A stretch of DNA of 64,000 nt from an uncultured Anaerolineae bacterium (GTDB taxonomy: Bacteria; Chloroflexota; Anaerolineae; Promineifilales; Promineifilaceae): assembly GCA_905479495.1 (NCBI GenBank), contig CAJQMR010000016.1:248001-312000 (forward strand), given 5' to 3'. Shown piece by piece: positions 7,090 through 16,611 of the stretch. The translations under genes were made by a program, and so were the position numbers. Within the stretch, counting starts at the first letter, position 1; the number at the start of each line of letters is the position of its first letter. The notes under the pieces were generated by a model that saw only the letters and a program-made list of their open reading frames with translations, ran no database searches and was not told the DNA's origin.

Positions 7090-8784
7090 ATGTGGCGTAA
7101 GTTAATCATTTCCGCAATACTTTTTAGCGCACTGCTTACTGGCGTACCTGGTGCTTTGGCGCAGGAGAAATCATACAGCGCCGACCGCTTTGATGTGGAC
7201 GTGGTGGTGCAAAATGATGGCTCGCTGCTGGTGACAGAGACGGTTGTCTTCCATTTTGTGGGCGACCCATTTACATTTGTCTTCCGGGAAATTCCCACAG
7301 AGCAAACAGATGGTGTTGAGATTTTAACGGCGTCGGTAGACGGCCGTACCTATCCTCACGGCACCAATGCCGGACAAGTTGAAATTGAGCCCCGCAACAA
7401 CATCCGCGTGACCTGGCATATGGAACCCACAGCCAACACGACACGCACCTTTGTGCTGGAATACCGAATGCTGGGCGTTGTACGCCAAACAGAGAGCGCC
7501 GACGTGCTGCGTTACCAGCCGCTGCCAGATGAATTTGAATACACCATCGACAACAGCACCGTAACGGTACACTATCCAGATTCAGCCAACTTGCAGGAAA
7601 CCCCGAGTATTACCGCAGGCAGCGCCCAAATGGAGCAACGTGGCAACGCAGTGACCTTCACCCGGCAAAACATCAGTCCAAATGAAACATTGGTGTTTGG
7701 GCTAATTTTTGCCAAAGGCAGCCTGATTTCTGCCCCGCCTGCCTGGCAAACGCGGCAAGCCGAGCAAAATGCACTTGCGCCCATTTGGGTAGGCATCAGC
7801 CTGGTGATTCTGGTCGCTGGTTCTCTTGGAGCCTTTTGGGTGTGGCGTACCCATCAACCGGAAAAAATGAAGGGAACGGCCGTTCTCTACGAGCCCCCCA
7901 ACAACCTACCCCCAGCCATTGCCGGTGTGCTTAATAGTCATGGTGCCAAACCAGCCTGGCCCAATGCCCTGGCCACGCTCTTTGACCTTGCCGATCGGGG
8001 CATTCTCAGCATTGAAGAAGCCGAAGATAAAAAATGGTACCAGAGCCGCGACTTCACCATCGTGCAGCAGAAGACATCTGGCAACCTGCGGCCCCATGAA
8101 CAAGGTCTACTAGATCTGCTGTTTGATACCAAGAAGGGTCGGCAAACGGCCGTAAAGCTCTCCAAACTCAGCGGCATGGTCAACGGCAAGCAGTGGAAAA
8201 AATTCAGCGAGCCACTTGAAGCAGAAATAAAGGCCGCCGGTTACATTGACAAAGCGCGCCAAACTCGGCGGCAGTGGGTCATAGGAAGCAGCTTTATCTT
8301 CTTGATTCTGGGGATATTGGGAATGATTCTTCTGCCTGCTGTTTTCATTAATCAATTTGGCCCCTGGTCTGCCCTGATGGCCTTCAGTTTGCTCATCCTC
8401 TTCGGCATTTGGATCGCCACGGGCAACGCCCTCACCATCCTGACGGATGACGCCAAGACGATGGCTGACGAGTGGCAAAGTTTTTATAACTACATGAAAG
8501 ATGTGACCCGCAAAAAAGCGGCCGTTGGCGGCACCAACATCTTTAACCAATTTTTGCCCTATGCAGCCAGCTATGGCTTGCTGCATCAATGGGCCAAATT
8601 CTTCCAAAAGGAAGGGTGGACAGATCTGCCGCCATACTTCCACGCTCTCAGCCGATCTGGCGAAGAAAACATGGCCGCTTTTGTAGCCATGGCTGGTGCT
8701 TCTTCCTCTTCAGGGGGGAGCGCAGCTGGAGCCGGCGGTGCGGGGGCTGGCGCAGCTGGCGGTGGTGCCAGCGGTGCAGGTTAA
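7090..8784 (+). CDS. DUF2207 family membrane protein
   Basis: 564 residues. The ATG at 7090 follows AAGGAG by seven bases; an in-frame ATG at 7066 is less likely. It has a signal peptide ending near ALAQ, then a DUF2207 extracytoplasmic beta domain (YSADRFDVDVVVQNDGSLLVTETV) to about residue 210. There is a membrane helix near 237-257, a cytoplasmic part, two more helices near 400-445 and a Gly/Ala/Ser tail ending in GASGAG. DUF2207 proteins have no settled function. The glycine-rich tail is usual for the family. Confidence 0.85.
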   Translation: MWRKLIISAILFSALLTGVPGALAQEKSYSADRFDVDVVVQNDGSLLVTETVVFHFVGDPFTFVFREIPTEQTDGVEILTASVDGRTYPHGTNAGQVEIEPRNNIRVTWHMEPTANTTRTFVLEYRMLGVVRQTESADVLRYQPLPDEFEYTIDNSTVTVHYPDSANLQETPSITAGSAQMEQRGNAVTFTRQNISPNETLVFGLIFAKGSLISAPPAWQTRQAEQNALAPIWVGISLVILVAGSLGAFWVWRTHQPEKMKGTAVLYEPPNNLPPAIAGVLNSHGAKPAWPNALATLFDLADRGILSIEEAEDKKWYQSRDFTIVQQKTSGNLRPHEQGLLDLLFDTKKGRQTAVKLSKLSGMVNGKQWKKFSEPLEAEIKAAGYIDKARQTRRQWVIGSSFIFLILGILGMILLPAVFINQFGPWSALMAFSLLILFGIWIATGNALTILTDDAKTMADEWQSFYNYMKDVTRKKAAVGGTNIFNQFLPYAASYGLLHQWAKFFQKEGWTDLPPYFHALSRSGEENMAAFVAMAGASSSSGGSAAGAGGAGAGAAGGGASGAG

Positions 8785-8792
8785 ATGCCTGC

Positions 8793-8849
8793 ATTTCCCC
8801 GGAAACTTTTAGTTAAGGTAATCATCTGAGATATAGTTTCCGGGGAAAT
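8793..8849. repeat. Inverted repeat with TTTCCCCGGAAACT arms
   Basis: The same 15-base arms as at 5988, here 27 bases apart. It lies just after the DUF2207 stop. Confidence 0.75.
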
Positions 8850-8865
8850 ATTCTTGCATCATAGG

Positions 8866-8896
8866 GAGACGCTGCAAACCAGCGTCTCTTTTTTCT
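8866..8896 (+). terminator. Rho-independent terminator after the DUF2207 gene
   Basis: GAGACGCTG and CAGCGTCTC form a 9-bp stem with loop CAAAC, followed at once by a run of seven T. Confidence 0.85.
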
Positions 8897-9025
8897 TCCA
8901 ATACCTTCATCCAATTTTTAAGCAGCCTTTGGTAAACTGGCAACGTTGGGAACTTTTCTTCCCGCGATCCCGTTCTACTTTGCAGGGATTGTCTTGCGTT
9001 CATAAGTTAGTAATGGAAGGATTTT

Positions 9026-10033
9026 ATGCTTCGTTTTGTTAGATTTCGTTTTTTTGTGTGGTTTACCACGCTTATGCTGCTTTTAGGGTCAGGCACGGCC
9101 GTTTTTGCCCAAACCATTGTTGATCCACTCCCAGAAAATAATCTCGTCGAAAATCCGTGGTTTCGCGAGGGGAATAAACCCAGCCTGGCTGGCTGGACCG
9201 ATGCGGCTGGCAGCAATGTCATCTGGTCCTTAAGCCAAAAACAATCCAATCCGGGACCGGATCAAGTGCTGGGCACGTCGGCCCGGCTGGCGTTTGGCTC
9301 TGGGCAAGGCGGTGGCACCGGCCAGGCAGGCGTCGATGCTTACCTCTACCAGGTGGTCGCCGCCGATCCCTCTCTCAATCATTTGCGGTTTAAAATCCAT
9401 TGGGTAACGCAGTGGATTGACCAGGCAACAGTGACCATTTACGGCGGAAATTCAGCCGATGGACCGTGGACGGCCGTTTGGGTGCCGCTAGACATTAACC
9501 AATCAACCTCAACTGGCGGGGCCTGGACGCAAACCGACTTGCTAGACAGAACCATTGCCGAAGGGTTTCCCTTTTACAAGATCGAGCTGTACGGCCGTTA
9601 TCCGGTCGGTCGGCAGCAAGGAGTCAAATACACCGGCGTTTACTTTTCCGTGGATGGCAATGCAGGCGAAGTGGTCGAATTGGCCGCTTCAGCCCCCACG
9701 GAAACTGTGCCAGCCACTGAGCCAGAGCCAACGACACGCCCTGTACGGCAAACGGCCGTTCCTCCCACCAACACCCCTGTACCAACGGCTACTGTTGTGC
9801 CAAATGAAAGTGACGATGGCGGAGAAACGGCCGTAGCCGCCGTCAGCACACCAGACCCTGAACCAACTCGACCGGCAGCACGTCCTACACAGCCAGCCCG
9901 CACCACGCCAGTGCCAAACTCGGTGCCCACACCAGACAACAGCATCAGTCCTGTCTATTTGGTTATTATTGGGGTGCTTCTTTTGTTAGTTATCGTCTTG
10001 GGGATTGGTTGGGCACGCGCCGCCCGACGCTAG
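9026..10033 (+). CDS. Secreted, C-terminally anchored surface protein of unknown function
   Basis: 335 residues. A signal peptide ends near AVFAQ. Residues 35-225 look like a beta-rich carbohydrate-binding or ectodomain fold (ENNLVENPWFREG...AGWTDAAGS, then IYGGNSADGPWTAV), recalling domains of about 150 residues that follow a NLV.NP.FE motif. A Pro/Thr linker follows, then a membrane helix (PVYLVIIGVLLLLVIVLGIGW) and a short basic tail. GGAAGGA lies ahead of the ATG. I do not recognise a named family. Confidence 0.7.
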   Translation: MLRFVRFRFFVWFTTLMLLLGSGTAVFAQTIVDPLPENNLVENPWFREGNKPSLAGWTDAAGSNVIWSLSQKQSNPGPDQVLGTSARLAFGSGQGGGTGQAGVDAYLYQVVAADPSLNHLRFKIHWVTQWIDQATVTIYGGNSADGPWTAVWVPLDINQSTSTGGAWTQTDLLDRTIAEGFPFYKIELYGRYPVGRQQGVKYTGVYFSVDGNAGEVVELAASAPTETVPATEPEPTTRPVRQTAVPPTNTPVPTATVVPNESDDGGETAVAAVSTPDPEPTRPAARPTQPARTTPVPNSVPTPDNSISPVYLVIIGVLLLLVIVLGIGWARAARR

Positions 10034-10070
10034 TTCTTGCTTTCACGAGATCAACTTAAATCGTCCACAA

Positions 10071-10130
10071 AACCTCCCGGAGGCTCCAAAAGGAGCAAAG
10101 CTTTAAGCGAACCCTCCGGGAGGTTGATTT
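10071..10130. terminator. Bidirectional terminator between convergent genes
   Basis: AACCTCCCGGAGG (10071-10083) pairs with CCTCCGGGAGGTT (10113-10125). An inner CTCC/GGAG stem lies between, and GATTTTT follows. It separates the surface protein gene from the SPFH operon on the other strand. Confidence 0.7.
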
Positions 10131-10141
10131 TTATCACAGCG

Positions 10142-11461
10142 TTATGCTTCGTCGTCTCCATCAGCATTGCCACGCCCCAGCGTCCTCTTGCCACCAAGCC
10201 GGGGTAAAATGCCGCCGTTTTCCGCTTTGCCTGCCTGACGCATCGCATCCGGCAGCAGCTGGGCCATAAGCAGCGTAGCCAGCGCTGAATTCTGCTCGCC
10301 GCCACCGCTCTGGTTCACAATCACCGGGCGTGGTGCACTGCGCAGCAGCTCTTCAGCAACGTCTAGCCGCTTCACGGCCAGTTCATATTGCAACACCGCC
10401 TGGTTGTCTTTGTACGATTGACCTAAACGGTGCAGCGCCCGTGCTTCGTTCTCAGCCGATTTCAGCTCGGCGCGACCCTCAGCTTCAATTTCCAGCCGAA
10501 TTTTTTCTGCCTCAGCTTCGCGCTGTTGCAACATTTGGGCCACACTTTCTCGCGCCTTGTTGATAGCTTCCTGCACGGCAATGCGCTTCTCGTCCCGCTC
10601 TTTCTTGGCCCGCTCAATTTCTAGCAACAAAGTATCCTGCCGCCGCTTGCGAATTAGTTCCCATTCTTTTTCATAGGCGACCAGCTCTTTGGCCACGCGC
10701 TCGCGGGTAGACAGATTTTGCTGGTATTGGTTCGGCAGCTGCACATCGGGGATGTTGGCCCCGGTGATCTTGACGCCATAGCGACTCATCTGCCGATTGA
10801 GCTGCTCGCGCATGTCATCGACGTTGCTGCCGCGCAAATCGTAAGCGTTGGCCGTTTCTACGCGGCGGCTGCGGTTGCGAATGGCGTCCTGCACGGCGCT
10901 GCTAAGGACCATGTCGTAGTTGCTGGCCCCGATGTGGCGCACAAACAACACCGGATCAATAATGCGGAATTTTAAGAAGAACTCTATCGACTTAAGCGGC
11001 ACATTCTCATGCGTAGGGCAAGCCAAAACAGGAGCCGTGTAAGGAATCTCAGTCGAGGTATCGACGATGAATTCCACCTTTTCCCAAGGCCACCAGAGCA
11101 ACCGGCGGCCAGGCTTGAGCGTCTCTTCGATTTTGCCCCAGCGGGAAAGCACCCCTGTTGTACCATGCTCAATTTCCACAATCGCACTGCGCCACCAGGT
11201 AAACGCACCAATAAGCGAGAAAAAGGCCACACTGACAATCGCCAGGCCGATGCCTGCACCATTAAAGCCAAACAGCAGCAAATTGGTAATGAGCGAATAA
11301 AAAGCCAGGGCAAACCAGACCAGCCAGCCCATGCGCCGCCGATCTTTAGGAATAACCACTGGCACCAATGAACCAGCATCCCCAGAACGGAGCAGGCGCT
11401 GGATGTTGTCCCAGGTACCAACAACTTCTTTAATGCGTGAAAAACTACCTGTAATTGCCAT
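10142..11461 (-). CDS. SPFH/band-7 membrane protein (second of pair)
   Basis: 439 residues. Two membrane helices near 45-90 precede an SPFH domain (IEHGTTGVLSRWGKIEETLKPGRRLL, then LKSIEFFLKFRIIDPVLFVRHIG). A long charged helical region follows (IERAKKERDEKRIAVQEAINKARE), then a short disordered tail. Such proteins oligomerise into membrane microdomain scaffolds. Its ATG overlaps the stop of its upstream partner by one base (TAATG), so the two are co-translated and probably form a hetero-oligomer. This 3-kb pair holds only one ACGGCCGT motif, far fewer than its surroundings. Confidence 0.85.
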   Translation of the reverse strand: MAITGSFSRIKEVVGTWDNIQRLLRSGDAGSLVPVVIPKDRRRMGWLVWFALAFYSLITNLLLFGFNGAGIGLAIVSVAFFSLIGAFTWWRSAIVEIEHGTTGVLSRWGKIEETLKPGRRLLWWPWEKVEFIVDTSTEIPYTAPVLACPTHENVPLKSIEFFLKFRIIDPVLFVRHIGASNYDMVLSSAVQDAIRNRSRRVETANAYDLRGSNVDDMREQLNRQMSRYGVKITGANIPDVQLPNQYQQNLSTRERVAKELVAYEKEWELIRKRRQDTLLLEIERAKKERDEKRIAVQEAINKARESVAQMLQQREAEAEKIRLEIEAEGRAELKSAENEARALHRLGQSYKDNQAVLQYELAVKRLDVAEELLRSAPRPVIVNQSGGGEQNSALATLLMAQLLPDAMRQAGKAENGGILPRLGGKRTLGRGNADGDDEA

Positions 11462-13059
11462 TAGCTTTCTCCTTCATCGCTGTCTTCAGCTTCGGCCACT
11501 GCGGCGGGTGGCAACACAGCTTCCGCACCTTTGGCTATTGTGGGATCAATATCGGCCATTGACAGCATTTCTGCATCTTGTTCAACGATGTCATTCAGTT
11601 TGATGGTGCGTTCCTTGATGCGTCCCATTATTTCTTTAGCACGCCCACGGATTGCCCGAATTTCGTCTTCCGTATAAAGCGATTTGTCCTCAATGCCCAT
11701 CATCTGACGGGCCACAGCCATAAAGTCAATATTGTTATTTTTCGCCTCACCAATGTTGACAATTTGAGGGAGTTTGTCAGCAACGGCCGTAATCTTATCT
11801 AGCACCTCACGCTTGTAACGATATTCCAAAATTTCCGGGTAGTAAGCGCTATTCACCGTGCGAATGTCCAGGGCCTGCGCTTCCAGCAGCGCCGCATTGG
11901 CCTGCGCGTCACTGCGAGCCTCCACCAACAATTGGTGAGCATAGGCGTTGGCCTGATTGATCGCTTTCTCGTGCGCCGTGCTAATTTGCGCCTGCGACGT
12001 GGCAATATCGGCCCGAATTTCAGAATGCGTCTGGCGCAAGGAGGCCAGCTCCTTGTTCAAGTCGCCTTCATCCTGGCTTTTGCGCAGTTCCAATTCGTAT
12101 TGATAGGTATACGCTTCTTTGGCCACCTTCACCACTTCAGCCGCCGCCAGGTCCATACGGTATTCCTGGCTGGAAGGCTCGGCATGGGTGATATTGGCAT
12201 TAACAAAACGCACAGCGGGCAAAAATTGTCGGTTAAGCGTTTCCAACATGCCTTGCGTGCTTTCACCAATCAAATCATAGATTTCTTCCGCTTTTTGCTC
12301 GTAAATGAGCGCGCGGGTCACTTCGCTGATGGCGTTGTGCAACTTCTCAGAGAAGCCATTCACGCCACCCAAGGTGAAGATAAACTCGACCGGATCTTCA
12401 ATGCGGAACTGGAGGAACAGGTCAACTGAAGCATTGACGCGGCCAGAAGTCGGTGCCTCCCGAATCGGCGCATTGTAGGGGTATTCTTTGGTGGTATTGA
12501 CAAGATAGCTCACTTTACGCCGGGGATGGAAACCGAGAAATTTACGTCCAGGCCCAACCGTTTCTTCCAGCTTGCCAAATTTGGTGATGAGGGCGTGACT
12601 ACCATCGGGCACCATCACAATACGTGCCCGGGCAACGTTGAGCACAGCAAAGGCCAAGACCAGCAAAAAATAGTGGGGACCAAAGAAAGCAGTGGCAATG
12701 CCAGAACCAAACAGAGCATCAAACGCACCGCTAAACATCTGCCCAACCAGTCCAAAGAAGAAAAAGAGGGCCGGCACAGTTAGAGCAAAAAAGTAAGAGC
12801 CGGAGCGTTTGGGGACCACAACGGGAGAAATAATGTTGGTAACTTCGTCCCGTGCGTTTGCCTCTGGTTTGCTGAAGCTGCGGTTAAGCACTTCCGCCGC
12901 GTCTTCCAGTGAAGTCGCCATCTGCGATATTTTGGTAACCGCAGATTCTCCACCTTGGCGGGCAGAGATGAAATCCCTGGCATCAATTTGGAACTGCTCA
13001 AACGCTTCGGATTGAACAAATTCGGTAACGCCACGGACAATATTTTGCACATCGGCCAT
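11461..13059 (-). CDS. SPFH/band-7 membrane protein (first of pair)
   Basis: 532 residues from the ATG at 13059, chosen because GGAGA lies just upstream; a longer frame to 13134 has no such signal. Residues 1-80 are soluble. Two hydrophobic segments follow (SYFFALTVPALFFFFGLVGQ and HYFLLVLAFAVLNVA). The SPFH domain (VPDGSHALITKFGKLEETVGPG) spans about 145-300. A long helical region follows, with AHEKAINQANAYAHQLL, and an acidic C-terminus. It is the paralogue of the next gene and heads the two-gene operon. Confidence 0.85.
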   Translation of the reverse strand: MADVQNIVRGVTEFVQSEAFEQFQIDARDFISARQGGESAVTKISQMATSLEDAAEVLNRSFSKPEANARDEVTNIISPVVVPKRSGSYFFALTVPALFFFFGLVGQMFSGAFDALFGSGIATAFFGPHYFLLVLAFAVLNVARARIVMVPDGSHALITKFGKLEETVGPGRKFLGFHPRRKVSYLVNTTKEYPYNAPIREAPTSGRVNASVDLFLQFRIEDPVEFIFTLGGVNGFSEKLHNAISEVTRALIYEQKAEEIYDLIGESTQGMLETLNRQFLPAVRFVNANITHAEPSSQEYRMDLAAAEVVKVAKEAYTYQYELELRKSQDEGDLNKELASLRQTHSEIRADIATSQAQISTAHEKAINQANAYAHQLLVEARSDAQANAALLEAQALDIRTVNSAYYPEILEYRYKREVLDKITAVADKLPQIVNIGEAKNNNIDFMAVARQMMGIEDKSLYTEDEIRAIRGRAKEIMGRIKERTIKLNDIVEQDAEMLSMADIDPTIAKGAEAVLPPAAVAEAEDSDEGES

Positions 13060-13395
13060 TGTTGTTCTCCTTTTCCGGCCGTGGTGCGCCGGAACCCAAT
13101 AAACATCTATCTGAAGCTCAGCCACAGAGGTCAAAGAGGTTTAAAATCGCGTCCCTCTTTGTACGCCTGCGGCACTCAGCACAAGCTGGTAGCTTTTCCA
13201 GATAGGTTTTAAATTGACCACAAAGAGCGATAAAATTATTTTTAGCGCTCTCTGGCTTCAATTTACCTTAGGGAGAACCGTTTATTTAGTCAATGCCATT
13301 TTGTTGAAATGCCAAAATTGGACACTTATTATACGCCGGATTATCCTAAAAGTTGCGGCTTATGACACCAGGACGGCCATGCTGCTACACCGGGC
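13060..13395. other. 336-base intergenic region upstream of the SPFH pair
   Basis: I see no gene. On the minus strand TTGACT (13293-13288), 17 bases, then TAAGGT could be the SPFH promoter; the -10 is weak. Part of the region (13110-13240) resembles the purine-rich repeat family without clear pairing arms. Confidence 0.4.
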
Positions 13396-14406
13396 CTAAC
13401 GGCCGTATCCATCCAACAAAGCCAATACACCGGCCAAATTAACTGAATAGTCGGTCTGGCTGCGGGTGGCCAGCTCAACCGTGAACGAAGGGATATTTTG
13501 GGTAGCCAGCCAATCGCTGGCGTCGCCGCTGACAGGATAAGCCGTAAATTCTTCGTAGACACGATAGCCAGAGGCACGGCCGTATATTTCGGCCACATCT
13601 TTAGACGGCTGGTAAAGACCCTCACAGCTGCCCACAAAAATGCCATCCGCTTTGCTGTGCCAAAACACAACCACTGCTGGCTTTTCCCGCAAAAAGAAAG
13701 TCCGCAAAGCGGCCGTTTCCGGTTCAGAGAAAGGGACCGTTCCGCCACTCACCAAGGTATTGCCCCACAACCCTTCTGGCTGCCAATCGCAGGCAAAGTT
13801 ACGGTTTAGATCTACCTGGTTGGCATTAAATCGGCCTGGCTCGATGGCCGTTGTGACGTCTTGTGGCGTGAAACGGCCGTCTATGCCCGTCACCGTAAAT
13901 TGGCCATCTGGATTCGCTGAGGGAATGATGTACAGAGAGACATTGGCGGGCACACTATTCGGATTCTCCAAAAAGTAATCGATTATCTCATAAGCCAGCA
14001 CGATAGTGTTCCACTCATAGCCACCGTGAATCCCGCCCACCAGCACAACAGTCTGGCTGCCAAAACCAAAGCGGTAGCTCTCGATAGGTCGCCCCCCGGC
14101 TGAGGTGCCGATGGGTTGGGCCACGCCATACGCAGCAAACGTCGCCGTCGGCACAGCCGTGGCGGTAGACTCAACGATGGGTGTTGGCCTGCTGGGGGTA
14201 ATGGCCGGGGCAGATGGCGTGGGGACGGCCGTTTGGGTTGCAGGCAGCTCAACGGGTGTAAAAACAGTACGCTCAGTGGCCACCGGAACAGAGGTCGGTT
14301 CAGCAGCAGGCACCACTGAATTGGTGGCATCGGCCATGGGGAGTGACACACAGCCAGCCAAAATCAAACTGCAAAACAAAAGCCATTGGACTGTTTTGCG
14401 ATGCAC
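13396..14406 (-). CDS. M14-family zinc carboxypeptidase lipoprotein
   Basis: 336 residues from a GTG start two bases after the stop of the kinase gene. Lipobox LILAGC (Cys 19) is followed by a Thr/Pro-rich linker and an M14 domain from about residue 95. GGIHGGYEWN carries the first zinc His and Glu, VDLNRNFAC the substrate-binding Asn/Arg, VVFWHSKADG the second zinc His and FTVELATR the catalytic Glu. The active site therefore looks complete. Relatives trim peptidoglycan peptides (gamma-D-glutamyl-diaminopimelate type) outside the cell. It is a close paralogue of the C-terminal half of the kinase encoded just upstream. Confidence 0.88.
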   Translation of the reverse strand: MHRKTVQWLLFCSLILAGCVSLPMADATNSVVPAAEPTSVPVATERTVFTPVELPATQTAVPTPSAPAITPSRPTPIVESTATAVPTATFAAYGVAQPIGTSAGGRPIESYRFGFGSQTVVLVGGIHGGYEWNTIVLAYEIIDYFLENPNSVPANVSLYIIPSANPDGQFTVTGIDGRFTPQDVTTAIEPGRFNANQVDLNRNFACDWQPEGLWGNTLVSGGTVPFSEPETAALRTFFLREKPAVVVFWHSKADGIFVGSCEGLYQPSKDVAEIYGRASGYRVYEEFTAYPVSGDASDWLATQNIPSFTVELATRSQTDYSVNLAGVLALLDGYGR

Positions 14407-14408
14407 GT

Positions 14409-16358
14409 TTACTCACCGTCCTCCTGATTGGCATAAAAGCGCATCACTGCCTCGACAGCTGCCAGATTTTGCTCAAAATCAGTGGTTGTGTAGTCGGTTA
14501 GCAGCACAGAGATAGCCGGAATGCCCTGCTTGTCTAGCCAGTTGGTAGCATCCCCCTGCACTTCCCGGTTTACAAGATCTTCAAAATCGGCGATGCGGTA
14601 ATCGGTCGCCCCGCCATAAATATCGGCCAATGTTTGGGAAACGGCCGTTCCCTCTGAACATTCCCCCGGCGAAACCAGCCCCAATGCCGCCCGCGCCTGC
14701 CAAAAGATCACGCCGACACTTTCCTGCGCCATGATGAAATTCGCCAGGTTACGCACCTCAGGCTCGGAAAATGGCTCCGCGCCACCCAGCCCCTCAGGCG
14801 AATCTGTGCCCCAAGGTGGATTAGGTGTCCAGCGACAATCCCAATTTCGGTTCAGATCCACGCCGTTGCTATTGAGACGGCCCACCAACTGTCCCGGCGC
14901 GCGCGGGCTGTCTGGATTGGCATTTGGCACCACAATCATAGTGATTTCAGACGGGATATCGGCCAAATTTTCAGAAAAATGATCCACAATCTGATTGGCC
15001 AAATCCACTGAGCCTGGCGCAAAACCAGCATGCAGGCCTCCCACAAAAACAAGTACCGTTGGCCCCGTTCCCAGGCGCACGGCCTCGATGGGTGTGCCGC
15101 CAGCCGACTGGCCAATTGTGGTGACAACCGGTGTGGGCAAAGGAACAACCGGTGTCTGCGTTACGGTTGGCGAAGCAGCCGTGGTTGTTGTGGGCTCTGC
15201 CGTGCTGGTTGACGTTGGCGCGGGGATGATTTGGGTGGGAACAATCAGGTTGACGGCTCTCACCGTGGCTGTCGGTTCAGGCTCGGTTAGCAGGCCTGGC
15301 CCCCAGACAATGGCCGCCAGCGCAATCAGGCCCAATAAAGCAACCCCCAGCCAGCGCCACGGCCGTTTGCCACTTTCATAAACGTCCTCTTCAGGCTCGA
15401 TTGGTTCAGAAACGGCCGTTGCGGCAAGCGCCTCAGCCAGCAACGGACCATCAACTTCCACCGTCGGTTCCTCTTTTAGATCGACTGGCTCTGGGCGCAG
15501 GCGTGACGGCGTCATTTCTGCAAATTGTAGCCCAAGCACCAGGCCAGACAACGTCTGAGAAATGGCCGAAGTCAGCTCCGTTGCCGTGCCAAACCGTTCG
15601 TTGCGCTCTTTGGCCAACACCCGCTGAATCACCGCTTCAAAGCCATAGGGCAGGTCAGGTTTAAGCTCCCGAATGTCGGGAATAGGATTCAGCACATGGG
15701 CCATCATCTGCTTGACAGGGGTATCAGCACGGTACGGTTTGCGGCCAGTGAGCATTTCAAACAGGATGATGCCCAGGGTGTAAATGTCGGAACGGCCGTC
15801 TAGCGACGCTTCCCCATGAATTTGTTCTGGACTCATGTAAGCGGGGGTGCCAATAACGCCACTCGCGGTAAGGGCCGTGTTGCTACCCTGAATTAGCTTG
15901 ACAATGCCAAAGTCGGTGAGAAAGGCGTTTTCGTATTGATCAAACAGGATATTGCCCGGCTTGAGATCGCGGTGGATGACCCCTTGACGATGGGCATGGT
16001 CCAGCGCTCCGGCCAAACGCTGAATGATGGGAACGGCCGTTTCCAAAGTCAACGGCCCGGCAATGATCCGTTCGGCCAGCGTGCCGCCCGGCATGTAGCG
16101 CATCACCAGATAAGGGGCACGGTCTTCGCCATAATCGTACACCGGAACGATGGCCGGATGTTCCAGCGTGGCAATGATCCGGGCCTCGCGTTCAAAGCGG
16201 CCACGAAAAGTGGGATCGTCTCGCAGCGACTGGGACATCACCTTCAGCGCTACTTTACGGCCAAAGCGGGGATCGTTTGCCAGGTAGACAGTCGCCATGC
16301 CACCCCGCCCCAGTTCAGATTCAATTTCGTAACGGCCGTACTTCTTCTTGCTCAACAA
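14409..16358 (-). CDS. Membrane Ser/Thr protein kinase with degenerate M14-like extracytoplasmic domain
   Basis: 649 residues, TTG start preceded by GGGGG. Residues 8-270 are a complete Hanks-type kinase: GRGGMATV glycine loop, VALKV lysine, HRDLKPGN catalytic loop, TDFGIVK and an APE-equivalent SPEQ. A membrane helix lies near 337-358 and a Thr/Pro linker to about 420. The last 225 residues align with the M14 peptidase next door. The zinc and catalytic positions are changed: HGGYE is HAGFA, FWHS is FWQA, and VELA is VLLT. DLNRN is kept. It is probably a sensor that binds peptides without cutting them, much as PASTA domains do (inference). Confidence 0.88.
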   Translation of the reverse strand: MLSKKKYGRYEIESELGRGGMATVYLANDPRFGRKVALKVMSQSLRDDPTFRGRFEREARIIATLEHPAIVPVYDYGEDRAPYLVMRYMPGGTLAERIIAGPLTLETAVPIIQRLAGALDHAHRQGVIHRDLKPGNILFDQYENAFLTDFGIVKLIQGSNTALTASGVIGTPAYMSPEQIHGEASLDGRSDIYTLGIILFEMLTGRKPYRADTPVKQMMAHVLNPIPDIRELKPDLPYGFEAVIQRVLAKERNERFGTATELTSAISQTLSGLVLGLQFAEMTPSRLRPEPVDLKEEPTVEVDGPLLAEALAATAVSEPIEPEEDVYESGKRPWRWLGVALLGLIALAAIVWGPGLLTEPEPTATVRAVNLIVPTQIIPAPTSTSTAEPTTTTAASPTVTQTPVVPLPTPVVTTIGQSAGGTPIEAVRLGTGPTVLVFVGGLHAGFAPGSVDLANQIVDHFSENLADIPSEITMIVVPNANPDSPRAPGQLVGRLNSNGVDLNRNWDCRWTPNPPWGTDSPEGLGGAEPFSEPEVRNLANFIMAQESVGVIFWQARAALGLVSPGECSEGTAVSQTLADIYGGATDYRIADFEDLVNREVQGDATNWLDKQGIPAISVLLTDYTTTDFEQNLAAVEAVMRFYANQEDGE

Positions 16359-16453
16359 TTACCCCCGCACCAGGCGAGCCAACTAATCATTTAATCGGTA
16401 AACATTATGTAATATTTGGGGAAAAATGACAATCAAAAATTTAAGTTTAAAAC

Positions 16454-16490
16454 AAAAAGGCTGCAGCAATCCTGGTGCCACAGCCTTTTA
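16454..16490 (-). terminator. Rho-independent terminator of the tRNA-Thr gene
   Basis: Read on the minus strand, AAAAGGCTG pairs with CAGCCTTTT across a 17-base loop and ends in T. It lies just 3' of the tRNA. Confidence 0.75.
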
Positions 16491-16497
16491 TGTTACA

Positions 16498-16570
16498 AGC
16501 CAGCTAAGGGAGTCGAACCCTTGACCTACGCATTACGAATGCGTCGCTCTGCCAACTGAGCTAAGCTGGC
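16498..16570 (-). tRNA. tRNA-Thr, anticodon CGT
   Basis: 73 bases. The acceptor arms GCCAGCT and AGCTGGC pair fully, with discriminator T. The D-arm starts TTAGCTCAGTTGG. The anticodon stem ACGCA/TGCGT encloses loop TTCGTAA (anticodon CGT), and the T-arm is GGGTTCGACTCCC. No CCA is encoded. Confidence 0.95.
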
Positions 16571-16582
16571 GATGCGCTGGGG

Positions 16583-16611
16583 ATTATAACAATCTCGCTA
16601 CGGCTTGACAA
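16583..16611 (-). promoter_or_regulatory. Promoter of tRNA-Thr
   Basis: TTGTCA (16611-16606), 17 bases, TATAAT (16588-16583). Its -35 box overlaps the -35 box of the divergent promoter at 16605. Confidence 0.75.
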
